64,000 nt of DNA from Anaerolineaceae bacterium (lineage in GTDB: Bacteria > Chloroflexota > Anaerolineae > Aggregatilineales > Phototrophicaceae). Positions 34,737 to 43,278 of this stretch are shown piece after piece. Position 1 is the first letter of the stretch. Each line of letters starts with the position of its first letter. The notes under the pieces were generated by a model. It ran no database searches and was not told the DNA's origin. It was given only the letters and a program-made list of their open reading frames with translations. Where the stretch lies: NCBI GenBank assembly GCA_002702065.1, contig NZXX01000001.1, forward strand, positions 1,798,001 to 1,862,000. Reading direction: 5' to 3'. A program made the translations under genes and the position numbers.

Positions 34737-36134
34737 TCAGAGTGTATCTGCCGGGTTGCGCCCGATATAAACCTGGCAGTCCAGGCGAATGGCGAAAATC
34801 TCGGCTTCGCGCATCTGGAATTCGAGCCGGATTGGGCGATCAACCAGTGCGGAAATGTCGCTGTGTTCCTTCCAGCGTGGCGCTGCAAAGAGATGATCAC
34901 CGGTGATGAGTTCTGCTTCTTCCAGTGTGTAACCGGGGATTGGCTCTGCTGTTTCGCCATCCAGCACCTGAACTTTGATGCCGGTGTGGGCGGTGGTACG
35001 AACGTTCAAACGCAGGTTGCCATCTTTGGGAATGATGGTGCGGGTGCGCAGCCAGCCATCACGGCTCCATGTTTTCATCGAGCAGAAGCCATCGAGCCGC
35101 ATTTCGTAGAGCAGCGGGGCGAAGAACCCGGCAGTGCTCATGTCCATTGCCTGCATGTCCTTGTAGGAGAAGTGTTCTCCCTTCGAGGCGCTGGCGATGA
35201 ACAGCAGCTTATCTTCGTTCGTGCGGATCATCTCCTGCACGTAAACCTGTCCGCCGCCTTGCTGGCCATATTCCTGAATGCCGACAAAGGGCTCGCGCTT
35301 GGTGCGGTACCAGTTGAATCCGTTGTAACTATAGGCGAGTTCCGTTTCGGTGCGGCCCCCCATGCGGTAGCGGCGTGTTTCGAGGGTATCCGGAATGAAC
35401 ATATGCGGCAGGCCAAGAAACAGATCCTCATAGGGGAGGACTGGCATACTGTAAATTTCGGCTCCGATGCGATCCATCGCATCCGGCTGCAAGACGGTGC
35501 GCACCGGGGAGAAGGTCTTGAAGTCTGGCGTGGTGACAAATGCCACCCGGCGGTCCACATTCATGGGGCGTGTTGAAATCTGAAAGAGCTGCTCATTCTT
35601 GTTCCAGGTGACCCCGCTCCAGGTATCACTGCGGGAGTGATGCCAGGGGTTGTCATAGTCAATGGCAAAATGCAGGCCGTCATCAGAAAAAGCGGCATAG
35701 CTGTTGCGGTCCGTGTTTACGGATGGGATGCAGGTCGCAATATAGCCCAGGTCTGCCAGCGGTGTATCTGCCAGCGAACGCGTGACCAGCGGCCAGAAAC
35801 GCTCGCCATTCTGGTCGACAACCACATCTTTGAACCCTTTCCACGCGGGTTTGGCATCGACATCGTAAGTGGGCGTCGGCCACTCGTACGGGTCATCCGT
35901 TTCCAGGCGCAGTACGAATGTGCCGGGGTCGGCTTCCGGCGGATAAACGGCCAGATACATAACATATTTGCCCAGATTTTCATCATAAAAGGCGGATAGA
36001 TACCCCCCATAGCCCAGTGTTTCCGGGTGAAAATCTTCAATCAGTTGCTTCACGTATTTTGGTTTATACCACTGGCGGTCGACACAATCAGTTCGTTCAA
36101 TCAGCCAGTTGTCAAGAAACAGGATTGCTTTCAT
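34737..36134 (-). CDS. Glycosyl-hydrolase-like beta-propeller protein (paralogue)
   Basis: A 465-residue protein with propeller-like repeats (KYVMYLAVYP, YAAFSDDGLHFAID, RRVAFVTTPDFKTFSPV, TELAYSYNGFNWYRTKREPF) and the same C-terminal module as the product at 30.9-32.4 kb: GYTLEEAELITGD ... DISALVDRPIRLEFQMREAEIFAIRLD. No signal peptide is present. ATG 36134 has AAAGG somewhat far upstream. It sits between a sialidase-like gene and the class V aminotransferase gene in the same operon. It probably processes a glycosylated or otherwise conjugated substrate inside the cell; this is inference. Confidence 0.6.
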   Translation of the reverse strand: MKAILFLDNWLIERTDCVDRQWYKPKYVKQLIEDFHPETLGYGGYLSAFYDENLGKYVMYLAVYPPEADPGTFVLRLETDDPYEWPTPTYDVDAKPAWKGFKDVVVDQNGERFWPLVTRSLADTPLADLGYIATCIPSVNTDRNSYAAFSDDGLHFAIDYDNPWHHSRSDTWSGVTWNKNEQLFQISTRPMNVDRRVAFVTTPDFKTFSPVRTVLQPDAMDRIGAEIYSMPVLPYEDLFLGLPHMFIPDTLETRRYRMGGRTETELAYSYNGFNWYRTKREPFVGIQEYGQQGGGQVYVQEMIRTNEDKLLFIASASKGEHFSYKDMQAMDMSTAGFFAPLLYEMRLDGFCSMKTWSRDGWLRTRTIIPKDGNLRLNVRTTAHTGIKVQVLDGETAEPIPGYTLEEAELITGDHLFAAPRWKEHSDISALVDRPIRLEFQMREAEIFAIRLDCQVYIGRNPADTL

Positions 36135-36157
36135 GTTGAGACTGCCTTTCTGAAGGG

Positions 36158-37297
36158 TCAGGGATGAATGCTGAGGCGTGCCCAGTGAATATCGAGGTGT
36201 GTGCTGTCGCCAGCGTAGTAAAGGACAAGGACATCTCCATCCGGCAGGGCTTCGCAGAACGGGAGACCAAACGTCCAGCGGCCCATTTCGACAAGCATTT
36301 CACCGGTCGAGATGTCTTTACGGGCGGCTTGCTGATGGTCATAAACGACGATTTCCGTTACCGGATCAAAAATACCGTCGGCTGCTGGTGCGAGGCGTGC
36401 GCGGATAGATTGCGAGCCATAGCGGTCAACCCAGGCCAGCACAGTGGTTCCGTCAGGGAAGATGGCCGGATGTGATGGCTGATCGGCAAAGCCGAGGTCT
36501 TCCGCCTGCGTAAATGAGTGACCCCCATCCGTGCTCACACGGCGATGAATGTTCAGGTACTGCTGTGATTGGGTGTCATAAGTCCAGTTAAAAGTGACGA
36601 CATCACCGCCCGGTGTCATGCCGACGCGTTGATCCCAATTGAAAATGCGTCCGCTGGGGTCGTAACCGGCATCGAATGGTTCGCCCCACGTTTGCCCGCC
36701 GTCTGTGGAGTGGAAGAAAACCACCCGCTGGAACCACTGGCTGGCGTCTTCATAGTGTTTATTGGTTTCGATGCTGAGAATAAGTGTGTTGTGTTCATCC
36801 GGCAGTTGAATGAGGCGGTCTGTCAGGCTGGGCGGGCCGATAAATTCGGGCATGGGGATGTGTCGCCAGTCGGTCCACGTGTGCCCGACATCGCTGGACT
36901 CGGCGATATAGATGCCCATCGGCAGGCAGCCTTCGGTATTGGGGTCGAAAAACGGTTTGCTGCCATAGGTTTCGCGGTCGATCCACATCGAAACTGCCAG
37001 CAACCGCCCCGGCTCGGTTTCGCTGATATAGGCTACTCGCAGCGAACTTTGCTGACCATCGACACGCGCCGCCGGGAAGGGCCTTTCCGGTTCGCTCCAT
37101 GTTCGGCCCCCATCGGTCGAGCGATATAACTCAACCATCTCGTCAGCGGCATCTTTGTTGGTACCTGCACGGGCTGTTGCCAGCAGGGTGCCGTCGCTCA
37201 GTGCCGTCACGTTTGCATTGATTAGCATGGCGCGATCTGTACCGGGGACGCCCCGGCTGAGGATACCCTGTTCTGCAATGCGAAGTTGGGGAGGCAT
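36158..37297 (-). CDS. Sialidase/neuraminidase-like BNR-repeat protein
   Basis: A 379-residue six-bladed propeller protein with four Asp-box (BNR) motifs: STDGGRTW, SSDVGHTW, STDGGQTW and STDGGHSF. A family-style arginine region (ILSRGVPGTDRAMLINANVTALSDGTLLATARAG) is at the N-terminus. Exo-sialidases use an Arg triad, Tyr/Glu pair and Asp; I could not place all of these, so it may be a non-sialidase member. Start ATG 37297 comes one base after the preceding stop; a 15-residue upstream extension is not needed. No signal peptide, hence cytoplasmic. Confidence 0.75.
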   Translation of the reverse strand: MPPQLRIAEQGILSRGVPGTDRAMLINANVTALSDGTLLATARAGTNKDAADEMVELYRSTDGGRTWSEPERPFPAARVDGQQSSLRVAYISETEPGRLLAVSMWIDRETYGSKPFFDPNTEGCLPMGIYIAESSDVGHTWTDWRHIPMPEFIGPPSLTDRLIQLPDEHNTLILSIETNKHYEDASQWFQRVVFFHSTDGGQTWGEPFDAGYDPSGRIFNWDQRVGMTPGGDVVTFNWTYDTQSQQYLNIHRRVSTDGGHSFTQAEDLGFADQPSHPAIFPDGTTVLAWVDRYGSQSIRARLAPAADGIFDPVTEIVVYDHQQAARKDISTGEMLVEMGRWTFGLPFCEALPDGDVLVLYYAGDSTHLDIHWARLSIHP

Positions 37298-37298
37298 A

Positions 37299-38627
37299 TT
37301 ATTTGACCAATCTGCGGAATGGTTCTTTTTTAATGTCAACACTTAAAAGGGAGTCCATGTCACCGGATTCCAGCCCATTGCGGATAACCATAAGTGATTC
37401 CAGCGTGGCCTGTGCGGTGAGCCGGATATCTTCTTCGGTATGGGCGAGGGTGGCCTTAAAACTCATGTAGGTGTGGATGCCGCGTTTTGCCATTTCCTGG
37501 ATGAACAGCGTATTGACTTTGGGTCGCAGCGTTTCATCCGGCAGTTGCAGGCTGACGGTGGGGTTGGTGTGCAGCCCGACACATTTGCCAGTCAGTCCGG
37601 ATTCGTCGATGGCGTTGTTGAGGGCAGTGCGCAGGGCTTCGCCAATCTCCTGAAAGCGGCGTTCTGAGTCGCGGCGTTTCAGCTCATGGATGGTGGCCAG
37701 CGAGGCGACAAGGCCGATATTGTCGCTCCAATAGGAGCTGGAGATAAACATGCGCTTGGCTGGTTCCATGGCTGCGCGTGACCCGACGACTGCGCCCATC
37801 GGGTAGCCGTTCGACATGGCTTTGGCGACAACCGTCATGTCCGGGGTGACGCCGACATAGGCCTGTGCTCCGCCAACCGACAAGCGCCAGCCGGAAGACA
37901 CTTCATCGAAGATCAATAGTGCGCCATGTTTATGGGCCAGGTCACGAACCGCTTCCAGATAACCGGGCGGAGGCAGTTCGGTACGCAGCGGCTCCATCAT
38001 GATGGCGGCGACCTGACCGGCATGTTCTTCAAACAGGGATTCGAGCATGGGCAGGTTGCCATAGGAAAAGGGCAGGGCTGTGCCGGCCAGTGCGCGGGGT
38101 ACCCCAATCGGTTCGATCCCGGCAAAGGGGAACTCTCCACTTTCCGGGTCCACGAGATAATTGGCCGCCTGATACCAGTCGTGCCAGCCGTGATAGCCAC
38201 AGAACAGGATGATGTCGCGTCCGGTGGTTCCGCGTGCAATGCGGGCCGCTACCGCGCAGGCTTCACCACCGCCTTTGGTGTACCGCACCATTTCGGCGCT
38301 GGGGATGGTATCGGCCAGCAGCTCCGCCAGTTCGATTTCCAGCGGGCTGTTGAGCGTGTACAGACTGCCCCGGCTGATCTGGTCGACCACTGCCGCATCA
38401 ACCACGTCATCTGCGTGGCCGAGGATGATCGCGCCGACGGCATTTACCCAATCGATATATTCGTTTTCATCAATATCGATGAAGTGTGAGCCTTTGGCGC
38501 GCTGGGCGTAAACCGGGCTGACTCCGTTGGCAAACTGATCAGCCCGACGACTGATCAGTTGCGTCCAGCCGGGGATCAAATCGCCTGCGCGTTCATAAAG
38601 GGCGACTGATTGAGAGACATCACGCAT
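37299..38627 (-). CDS. Class III aminotransferase, GSAM-like (first)
   Basis: A 442-residue PLP aminotransferase resembling glutamate-1-semialdehyde aminomutase and beta-amino-acid/omega aminotransferases. PLP lysine K269 in VVAKAMSNGYPMGAVVG, cofactor aspartate D241 in LLIFDEVSSGWR, and YHGWHDWY at 145-152 that stacks on PLP. The motif GGGEACAVAARIAR at 119-132 replaces the usual NSGTEA, a small deviation (G-G-E-A). ATG 38627 has AAGGAT upstream. It follows the DppC gene by 5 bases. The real gsaM role in tetrapyrrole synthesis is unlikely in this catabolic operon. Confidence 0.88.
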   Translation of the reverse strand: MRDVSQSVALYERAGDLIPGWTQLISRRADQFANGVSPVYAQRAKGSHFIDIDENEYIDWVNAVGAIILGHADDVVDAAVVDQISRGSLYTLNSPLEIELAELLADTIPSAEMVRYTKGGGEACAVAARIARGTTGRDIILFCGYHGWHDWYQAANYLVDPESGEFPFAGIEPIGVPRALAGTALPFSYGNLPMLESLFEEHAGQVAAIMMEPLRTELPPPGYLEAVRDLAHKHGALLIFDEVSSGWRLSVGGAQAYVGVTPDMTVVAKAMSNGYPMGAVVGSRAAMEPAKRMFISSSYWSDNIGLVASLATIHELKRRDSERRFQEIGEALRTALNNAIDESGLTGKCVGLHTNPTVSLQLPDETLRPKVNTLFIQEMAKRGIHTYMSFKATLAHTEEDIRLTAQATLESLMVIRNGLESGDMDSLLSVDIKKEPFRRLVK

Positions 38628-38632
38628 GGATG

Positions 38633-39604
38633 TTATCCTTTGGAACTGCGAGGGTTAAGAGCGTCGTTGAGACCGTCGCCAAACATATTGAAGGCAAATA
38701 CGCAGATTGCCAGCACAATGCCGGGCATGGCAACCAAATGCGGGTGCATTCGCCAGCCGACCAGGCTTTCGTTAATCATCGAGCCCCAGCTTGCACCGGG
38801 CGGGCGGATGCCAACACCGAGATAGCTGAGTGATGATTCGGCGAGCATGGCGCCACCGAAGCCAGCCGTAAAGGCGACGATGATCGGTCCAACCGCATTA
38901 GGCATCAGGTGCCAGCGGATGATCTGCCAGCGGGTCGCGCCGAAAGCTCTGGCGGCGAGGACATAATCTTCTTCACGCAGCGACAATATCTGGCCGCGAA
39001 TCAGGCGGGCGGCCCAGGGCCAGCTTGCCAGCGCCAGCGCCCCAAAAACGATGAGGTAATCGAGCATGACGGTATTGCGGAAAATTTCGATGCCCGTTTG
39101 CTGGTAAATCTCATAGGCTCCATCGGCAATGGGCCGGCGGATGGTCGCGCTGACAAAGACGGCCAGCAGCAGATGCGGGAAGGACATGAAAATATCGGCC
39201 ATGCGCATGATAAACGAATCCAGCCATGTGCCACTGTAGGCCGATATGGCGCCCAGCAGTGCCCCGACACCATAGCTGATGCCCTGGCTGATGAGCGCGA
39301 CGGCCAGGGCCGTGCGTGCGCCCCACATCAGGCGGCTGAGGATGTCTCGACCCAGTTCATCGGTGCCCAGCCAGTGTTCAGCACTAGGGGGCTGGCTTGT
39401 GTTGAAGATATCCTGCTTGGTGTAGTCATAGGGCGACAGCGCCGGGCCAAAGATGGCAATGACCAGCACCAGTACGACGATTACCAACGAGAACATTGAC
39501 ATTCGATTGCGGATCAACCGTCGAAACGCATCTCCCCACAGACTGCGCGGTTTCTGGGGTGGTGTAGCCAGGGTAGTGACTTTCCCCATTGCGGTAGCTG
39601 ACAT
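38633..39604 (-). CDS. ABC peptide importer permease, DppC type
   Basis: A 323-residue permease with cytoplasmic N-terminus, first helix MFSLVIVVLVLVIAIFGPAL, the LGTDELGRDILSRLMWGART motif and EAA loop DYVLAARAFGATRWQIIRWHLMPNAVGP. C-terminus FNMFGDGLNDALNPR is family standard. ATG 39604 has GGAGG at eight bases; a GTG five codons earlier is rejected because it lies inside that SD. Partner of the DppB gene 15 bases upstream. No ATPase genes are present in this operon. Confidence 0.93.
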   Translation of the reverse strand: MSATAMGKVTTLATPPQKPRSLWGDAFRRLIRNRMSMFSLVIVVLVLVIAIFGPALSPYDYTKQDIFNTSQPPSAEHWLGTDELGRDILSRLMWGARTALAVALISQGISYGVGALLGAISAYSGTWLDSFIMRMADIFMSFPHLLLAVFVSATIRRPIADGAYEIYQQTGIEIFRNTVMLDYLIVFGALALASWPWAARLIRGQILSLREEDYVLAARAFGATRWQIIRWHLMPNAVGPIIVAFTAGFGGAMLAESSLSYLGVGIRPPGASWGSMINESLVGWRMHPHLVAMPGIVLAICVFAFNMFGDGLNDALNPRSSKG

Positions 39605-39619
39605 AACAATTTCCTCCAC

Positions 39620-40561
39620 TTAACCCAGCCGCACGCGCGGATCGAGCACGGGGTACAACAGGTCCACAACAAAGTTTGAAAACATGATGATGAAAGACGC
39701 GACCAGCGTGGTTCCCAGGATGAGCGGGTAATCGAAGGAGCGCAAACCGTCATAAATAAGGTTGCCGAACCCCGGAATACCAAAGATGCTTTCGATGAAC
39801 AGCGAACCGGTCAGCAGGCTGGCGACGACAAAACCCATACTGGTGACGACCGGCGCCAGTGCGTTTTTGAGGATGTGACGCGTCATCACGCGCCAATCGT
39901 TCAGACCTTTGGCCTGGGCTGTACGTACATAATCCTGTGGTAACGCTTCCAGAACGGCGCTGCGTGTCTGGCGGACGATGCCCAGCAATGGCCCAATAAC
40001 CAGAATGAACAATGGCAGGACGGCGCGCGGGTCGAACAGACCTTCCCACCCGAACGAGTAGGGCAGCACTTTAAGCTGAAGCACCAGCAGGATCAACAAC
40101 AGCGGTGCCAGCACAAATACCGGTACAGTGGGCAGCATGGCTGAGAATGAGACGATTACATAGTCCAGGATGGAGTTGTGGCGGTAGGCAGCCAGCATCC
40201 CCAGCGGTACGCCGATTGCGAAGATCAGGATAGCCGCGGCCCCGCCTAGCTGCATAGAGACGCCCAATCCGGTTCCGAGCATGTCGCGCACCGGGCGCCG
40301 GGACTGGACCGATATGGAGGTGCCCATGTCCCCCTGGAGTAAGCCCCCAACATAGCTGATCAGCTGTTCATGATAGGGACGATCCAGGCCGTAGAGTTCT
40401 CGCAGGCGTGCCAGCTGCTGCGGGTCTGGTGGGATTTGTTCGCCCAATTGATATTTTAATGGGTCGCCAGGCCCATAGAACCCTAGAGTAAACGTGATGA
40501 TGATCACGCCAAGCAGAGTCGGGATCAGGTGGAGCAGGCGGCGGATTGTGTAAGTCGTCAT
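39620..40561 (-). CDS. ABC peptide importer permease, DppB type
   Basis: A 313-residue permease: first helix YTIRRLLHLIPTLLGVIIITFTLG, the LYGLDRPYHEQ motif, and EAA loop QDYVRTAQAKGLNDWRVMTRHILKN. ATG 40561 lies 69 bases after the binding-protein stop with a strong hairpin between. It is standard in length and topology (about six helices). It should pair with the DppC protein encoded next; energy must come from ATPases encoded elsewhere, possibly the DppDF pair at 5.8-7.9 kb. Confidence 0.93.
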   Translation of the reverse strand: MTTYTIRRLLHLIPTLLGVIIITFTLGFYGPGDPLKYQLGEQIPPDPQQLARLRELYGLDRPYHEQLISYVGGLLQGDMGTSISVQSRRPVRDMLGTGLGVSMQLGGAAAILIFAIGVPLGMLAAYRHNSILDYVIVSFSAMLPTVPVFVLAPLLLILLVLQLKVLPYSFGWEGLFDPRAVLPLFILVIGPLLGIVRQTRSAVLEALPQDYVRTAQAKGLNDWRVMTRHILKNALAPVVTSMGFVVASLLTGSLFIESIFGIPGFGNLIYDGLRSFDYPLILGTTLVASFIIMFSNFVVDLLYPVLDPRVRLG

Positions 40562-40592
40562 GCTTCTGATTCCAGTAATTGTTCGATAGGGT

Positions 40593-40616
40593 GGGGTACC
40601 CCGGTTGGGATACCCC
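40593..40616 (-). other. Intra-operon stem-loop after the SBP gene
   Basis: Read leftward GGGGTATCCC-AACC-GGGGTACCCC folds into a 10-bp stem with one G-U pair and a 4-base loop, between the binding-protein stop and the DppB start. No T-run follows. Third example of a hairpin directly after a binding-protein gene in this window. Confidence 0.6.
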
Positions 40617-40630
40617 GATTTGTAGATGGA

Positions 40631-42199
40631 TTAGTGTGCCAGAACGACGATGTCTTCCCAGTTGATGTCCTGATTCAGGCTGGTTTCAAAGCCCTGAATG
40701 TAGGGTTTCACCATCCAGTTATAAGGAACACCAATCTGCGGCCAGATCGCAGCTTCTTCGATGATCAGCTGTTCTTCGACTGCCTGGTACAGGGCGCATC
40801 GGCCTTCGTCATCCGCAGGCAGCGCATTGGCTTCTTCGATCATGGCGGACAGTTCTGCCGGTGGGGTGTAGTTGGCGACGGCGGCATAGCTGCCATCAGC
40901 GGCTGCAAAGCGGGTCAGAATGTCGGACGGATCGTTGATGGTTGGGCCACCGCTGAAGCGATAAACGTTACCAATCGCATCATCGTAGGTGTCCACGCCG
41001 TTAAGCTGCACTTCGATCCCCAGGTTTTCCTGCCACTGCTGCTGGTAGGCAGTCAGAATGCGGCCCCAGAAATCAATGCTGGTGTAGAAATAGACCTGAA
41101 CAGGCGGTACATTTTCTGCACTGCCATATTCGGACATGGCGAGTTCTTCCTGCGCCAGTGCCGGGTCATAGGGGATAACCAGATCAGCGTTGTAGCAGGT
41201 GGTCGAGCTTTGAACGATTGTGCTGACGACCGGGTGATTCGGGAACAGCGCGCCAATGACCTGTTCGTGGTCGATTGCGTAAAGCAGCGCACGACGCAGA
41301 TGCACATCGGTGGTTGGCTCTACATTGTTGCTCACGGCCAGGAAGAAGAAACCAAGCCCTGGGATCGGGACCATTTGTTCCGGGTACGATTCCGAAATCT
41401 GGTTGAGCAGTGTGCCCGTGTCCTTGAAGATCGCGACTTCGTCATTTTCGTAGGCGATCAGCTTGGTCTGGGCGTCGGGGATCAGGCGGTAGTGGATTTC
41501 TTCGACGGTAACAGGATCACCCCACCAGTTCGGGTTCTGTGTCATGTCCAGTTCGTTGGTGTCCGGGTTCCAGGTCAGCACATAGGGACCAGCGGTGGTC
41601 GGGTTGCGCCAGTAATCCGGATTGTCCAGGTCATCGTCGGCTTTGACAATGCCTGTCATGTAGCTGCCCAGTGCATCCTGAAAGCCGATGACCGGGCGTG
41701 AAAGGACGATGGTCAGTGTGTGGTCATCAACAACTACCAGACCTTCTGCATCATCCGATTCGCCAGAGCTGACTTCGGGAATGCCCACAATCGGCTGGAA
41801 GATCGTCATCAGACCACCCCAGCCCGGCAGGTTTTCTGCTTTGATGCCCCATTCCCACGCTTCCTTAAGTGATGTGGCGGTGATGGGCGTGCCATCAGAG
41901 AACATGGCGTCAGGATCAAGGGTGATGGTGTATTCCATACCGTCGTCGCTGACTTCGTAACCTGTGGCCAACCAGGGTTCCAGTTCACCCGAAGGTGTGC
42001 GAACGAATGGTGCGGCGAAGGTCACACGGGTCCAGTCGCGCTGGGCACCACCCACCGCGCTCGGATGGAGTGTGCTGACAGCAGATTCCATGATCGCAGT
42101 CACGACCTGTTCTTCTGCCAGATTGTCCTGTGCAGAGACAGGCAGCAGGCTGGCCAGCAGCAACACCACAAAAATAAGAGCCAGGCGGTGTTTTTTCAT
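40631..42199 (-). CDS. ABC peptide importer, family 5 solute-binding protein
   Basis: A 522-residue exported binding protein of the DppA/OppA family. Signal peptide MKKHRLALIFVVLLLASLLPVSAQ, probable cleavage at SA-Q, residue 24; no lipobox cysteine. Family motifs: ATGYEVSDDGMEYTITLDPDAMFSDGTPITA near residues 67-100 and DVHLRRALLYAIDHEQVI near 300. Start ATG 42199 has AAGGG upstream; a TTG 60 bases earlier would bury the signal peptide. It is first in a nine-gene minus operon and diverges from the NAL-like gene across a TGGT-N11-ACCA site, which likely controls it. Confidence 0.92.
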   Translation of the reverse strand: MKKHRLALIFVVLLLASLLPVSAQDNLAEEQVVTAIMESAVSTLHPSAVGGAQRDWTRVTFAAPFVRTPSGELEPWLATGYEVSDDGMEYTITLDPDAMFSDGTPITATSLKEAWEWGIKAENLPGWGGLMTIFQPIVGIPEVSSGESDDAEGLVVVDDHTLTIVLSRPVIGFQDALGSYMTGIVKADDDLDNPDYWRNPTTAGPYVLTWNPDTNELDMTQNPNWWGDPVTVEEIHYRLIPDAQTKLIAYENDEVAIFKDTGTLLNQISESYPEQMVPIPGLGFFFLAVSNNVEPTTDVHLRRALLYAIDHEQVIGALFPNHPVVSTIVQSSTTCYNADLVIPYDPALAQEELAMSEYGSAENVPPVQVYFYTSIDFWGRILTAYQQQWQENLGIEVQLNGVDTYDDAIGNVYRFSGGPTINDPSDILTRFAAADGSYAAVANYTPPAELSAMIEEANALPADDEGRCALYQAVEEQLIIEEAAIWPQIGVPYNWMVKPYIQGFETSLNQDINWEDIVVLAH

Positions 42200-42310
42200 T
42201 GATACATCCCTTCTATGGTTCATAGATGAATCCGACAAGAAACTGGTTAAGAGGTTCATCGATTTTTTTCTATATCCCCCCTTTCCTTTCGGCCATCAAG
42301 TTAGGTATAA

Positions 42311-42329
42311 TGGTACTATAACTGAACCA
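42311..42329. promoter_or_regulatory. TGGT-N11-ACCA operator, site A
   Basis: TGGTACTATAACTGAACCA lies between the two largest operons of the region, 30 bases before the NAL-like start and 112 from the SBP start. A perfect TATAAT (42306-42311) overlaps its first base, so a bound regulator would cover the rightward promoter. One of four related 19-bp palindromes. Confidence 0.7.
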
Positions 42330-42358
42330 GTAATGCAAAAAAAAGTGACCAAAAAACC

Positions 42359-43273
42359 ATGACTAAATTTCAGGGAATCATACCAGCGTTAATCACTCCG
42401 TTCGATTCGAAGGGCAATTTCAATCCCACAGCCTGCCGTGAGCTTGTTCAGTTCCTGCTTTCCACTGAAGTTGATGGGTTTTATGTGACCGGAGGGACGG
42501 GCGAAGGCTTGCTGCTCGAACCTGAAGAACGGCGCGCAGTCCTTGAGGTGACTCTTGACGAAGTGAATGGACGTGTACCCGTGATCGCTCACGTTGGGGC
42601 GGTATCCACCCGCACAGCGGCGGATCTGGCAGCGCACGCGGCGTCGGCAGGGGCAGCGGCTGTCGCAGCCATTCCGCCAATCTACGTCAACGCTGATCTG
42701 GCAGGTATTAAGGAACACTACCGGCAGATCGCAAAGGCAGCGAACGGCGTACCCACATGGCTCTACTATATCCCGCACGCGACCGGCGTCACGCTGACAG
42801 CCAAGACATTTGCCGAGTTGATGGAAATCGACAATGTGACCGGCGTCAAATATACCTCGCACAACCTCTATGAAATGCGCAATATCATTGAAGTGGCCCA
42901 GGGTCGGGACTTCACCGTTATATCCGGTCCGGATGAAATGTGTCTGCCCGCGCTATTGATGGGGGCAACCGGTGCGATTGGTACGACCTACAACATCATG
43001 CCAGGGCAGTTCCTTAAACTCTATCGCGCCTGGCAGCAGGGCGATATTGAAACGGCGCAGAAGCTGCAATTCCAGGCCAATCAGGTCATCAATGCCCTGC
43101 TGACCGTGCCAACGCTGTCTGCGGTTAAGTCTGTTCTGAAGCGCATGGGCATTGATTGTGGTGTGCCACGCGGCCCGCTGCGCGGCCTGACGCCAGAAGA
43201 AGAAGATCGCCTGCGGCAAGCGTTGGATGAGTCGCCCTTCGCCGAAATTGCTGATATTCCGATGAAGGCATAA
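42359..43273 (+). CDS. N-acetylneuraminate lyase-like DapA/NAL family lyase
   Basis: A 304-residue class I aldolase or dehydratase of the DHDPS/NAL family. The Schiff-base lysine is K164 in TGVKYTS, the catalytic tyrosine Y137 in LYYIPHATG, and the carboxylate-binding loop is TGGTGEG at 44-50. YYIP and GVKYTS look more like sialic-acid lyase than dihydrodipicolinate synthase. No NanK, NanE or epimerase gene is nearby, so another 2-keto-3-deoxy acid or hydroxy-keto acid may be the substrate. ATG 42359 lacks a clear SD (A-rich leader). First gene of a nine-gene operon ending at the 50.85 kb terminator. Confidence 0.85.
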   Translation: MTKFQGIIPALITPFDSKGNFNPTACRELVQFLLSTEVDGFYVTGGTGEGLLLEPEERRAVLEVTLDEVNGRVPVIAHVGAVSTRTAADLAAHAASAGAAAVAAIPPIYVNADLAGIKEHYRQIAKAANGVPTWLYYIPHATGVTLTAKTFAELMEIDNVTGVKYTSHNLYEMRNIIEVAQGRDFTVISGPDEMCLPALLMGATGAIGTTYNIMPGQFLKLYRAWQQGDIETAQKLQFQANQVINALLTVPTLSAVKSVLKRMGIDCGVPRGPLRGLTPEEEDRLRQALDESPFAEIADIPMKA

Positions 43274-43278
43274 ACGAT

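Noticed and set aside
37299..38627. Reading as hemL (glutamate-1-semialdehyde aminomutase for heme synthesis)
   Set aside because: Altered SGTEA motif and a catabolic operon context; neither GSAM-like copy is near other heme genes.
40529..41701. Open frame of 390 codons on the plus strand
   Set aside because: Antisense to the 40.6-42.2 kb SBP gene and the start of DppB; no recognisable motif.
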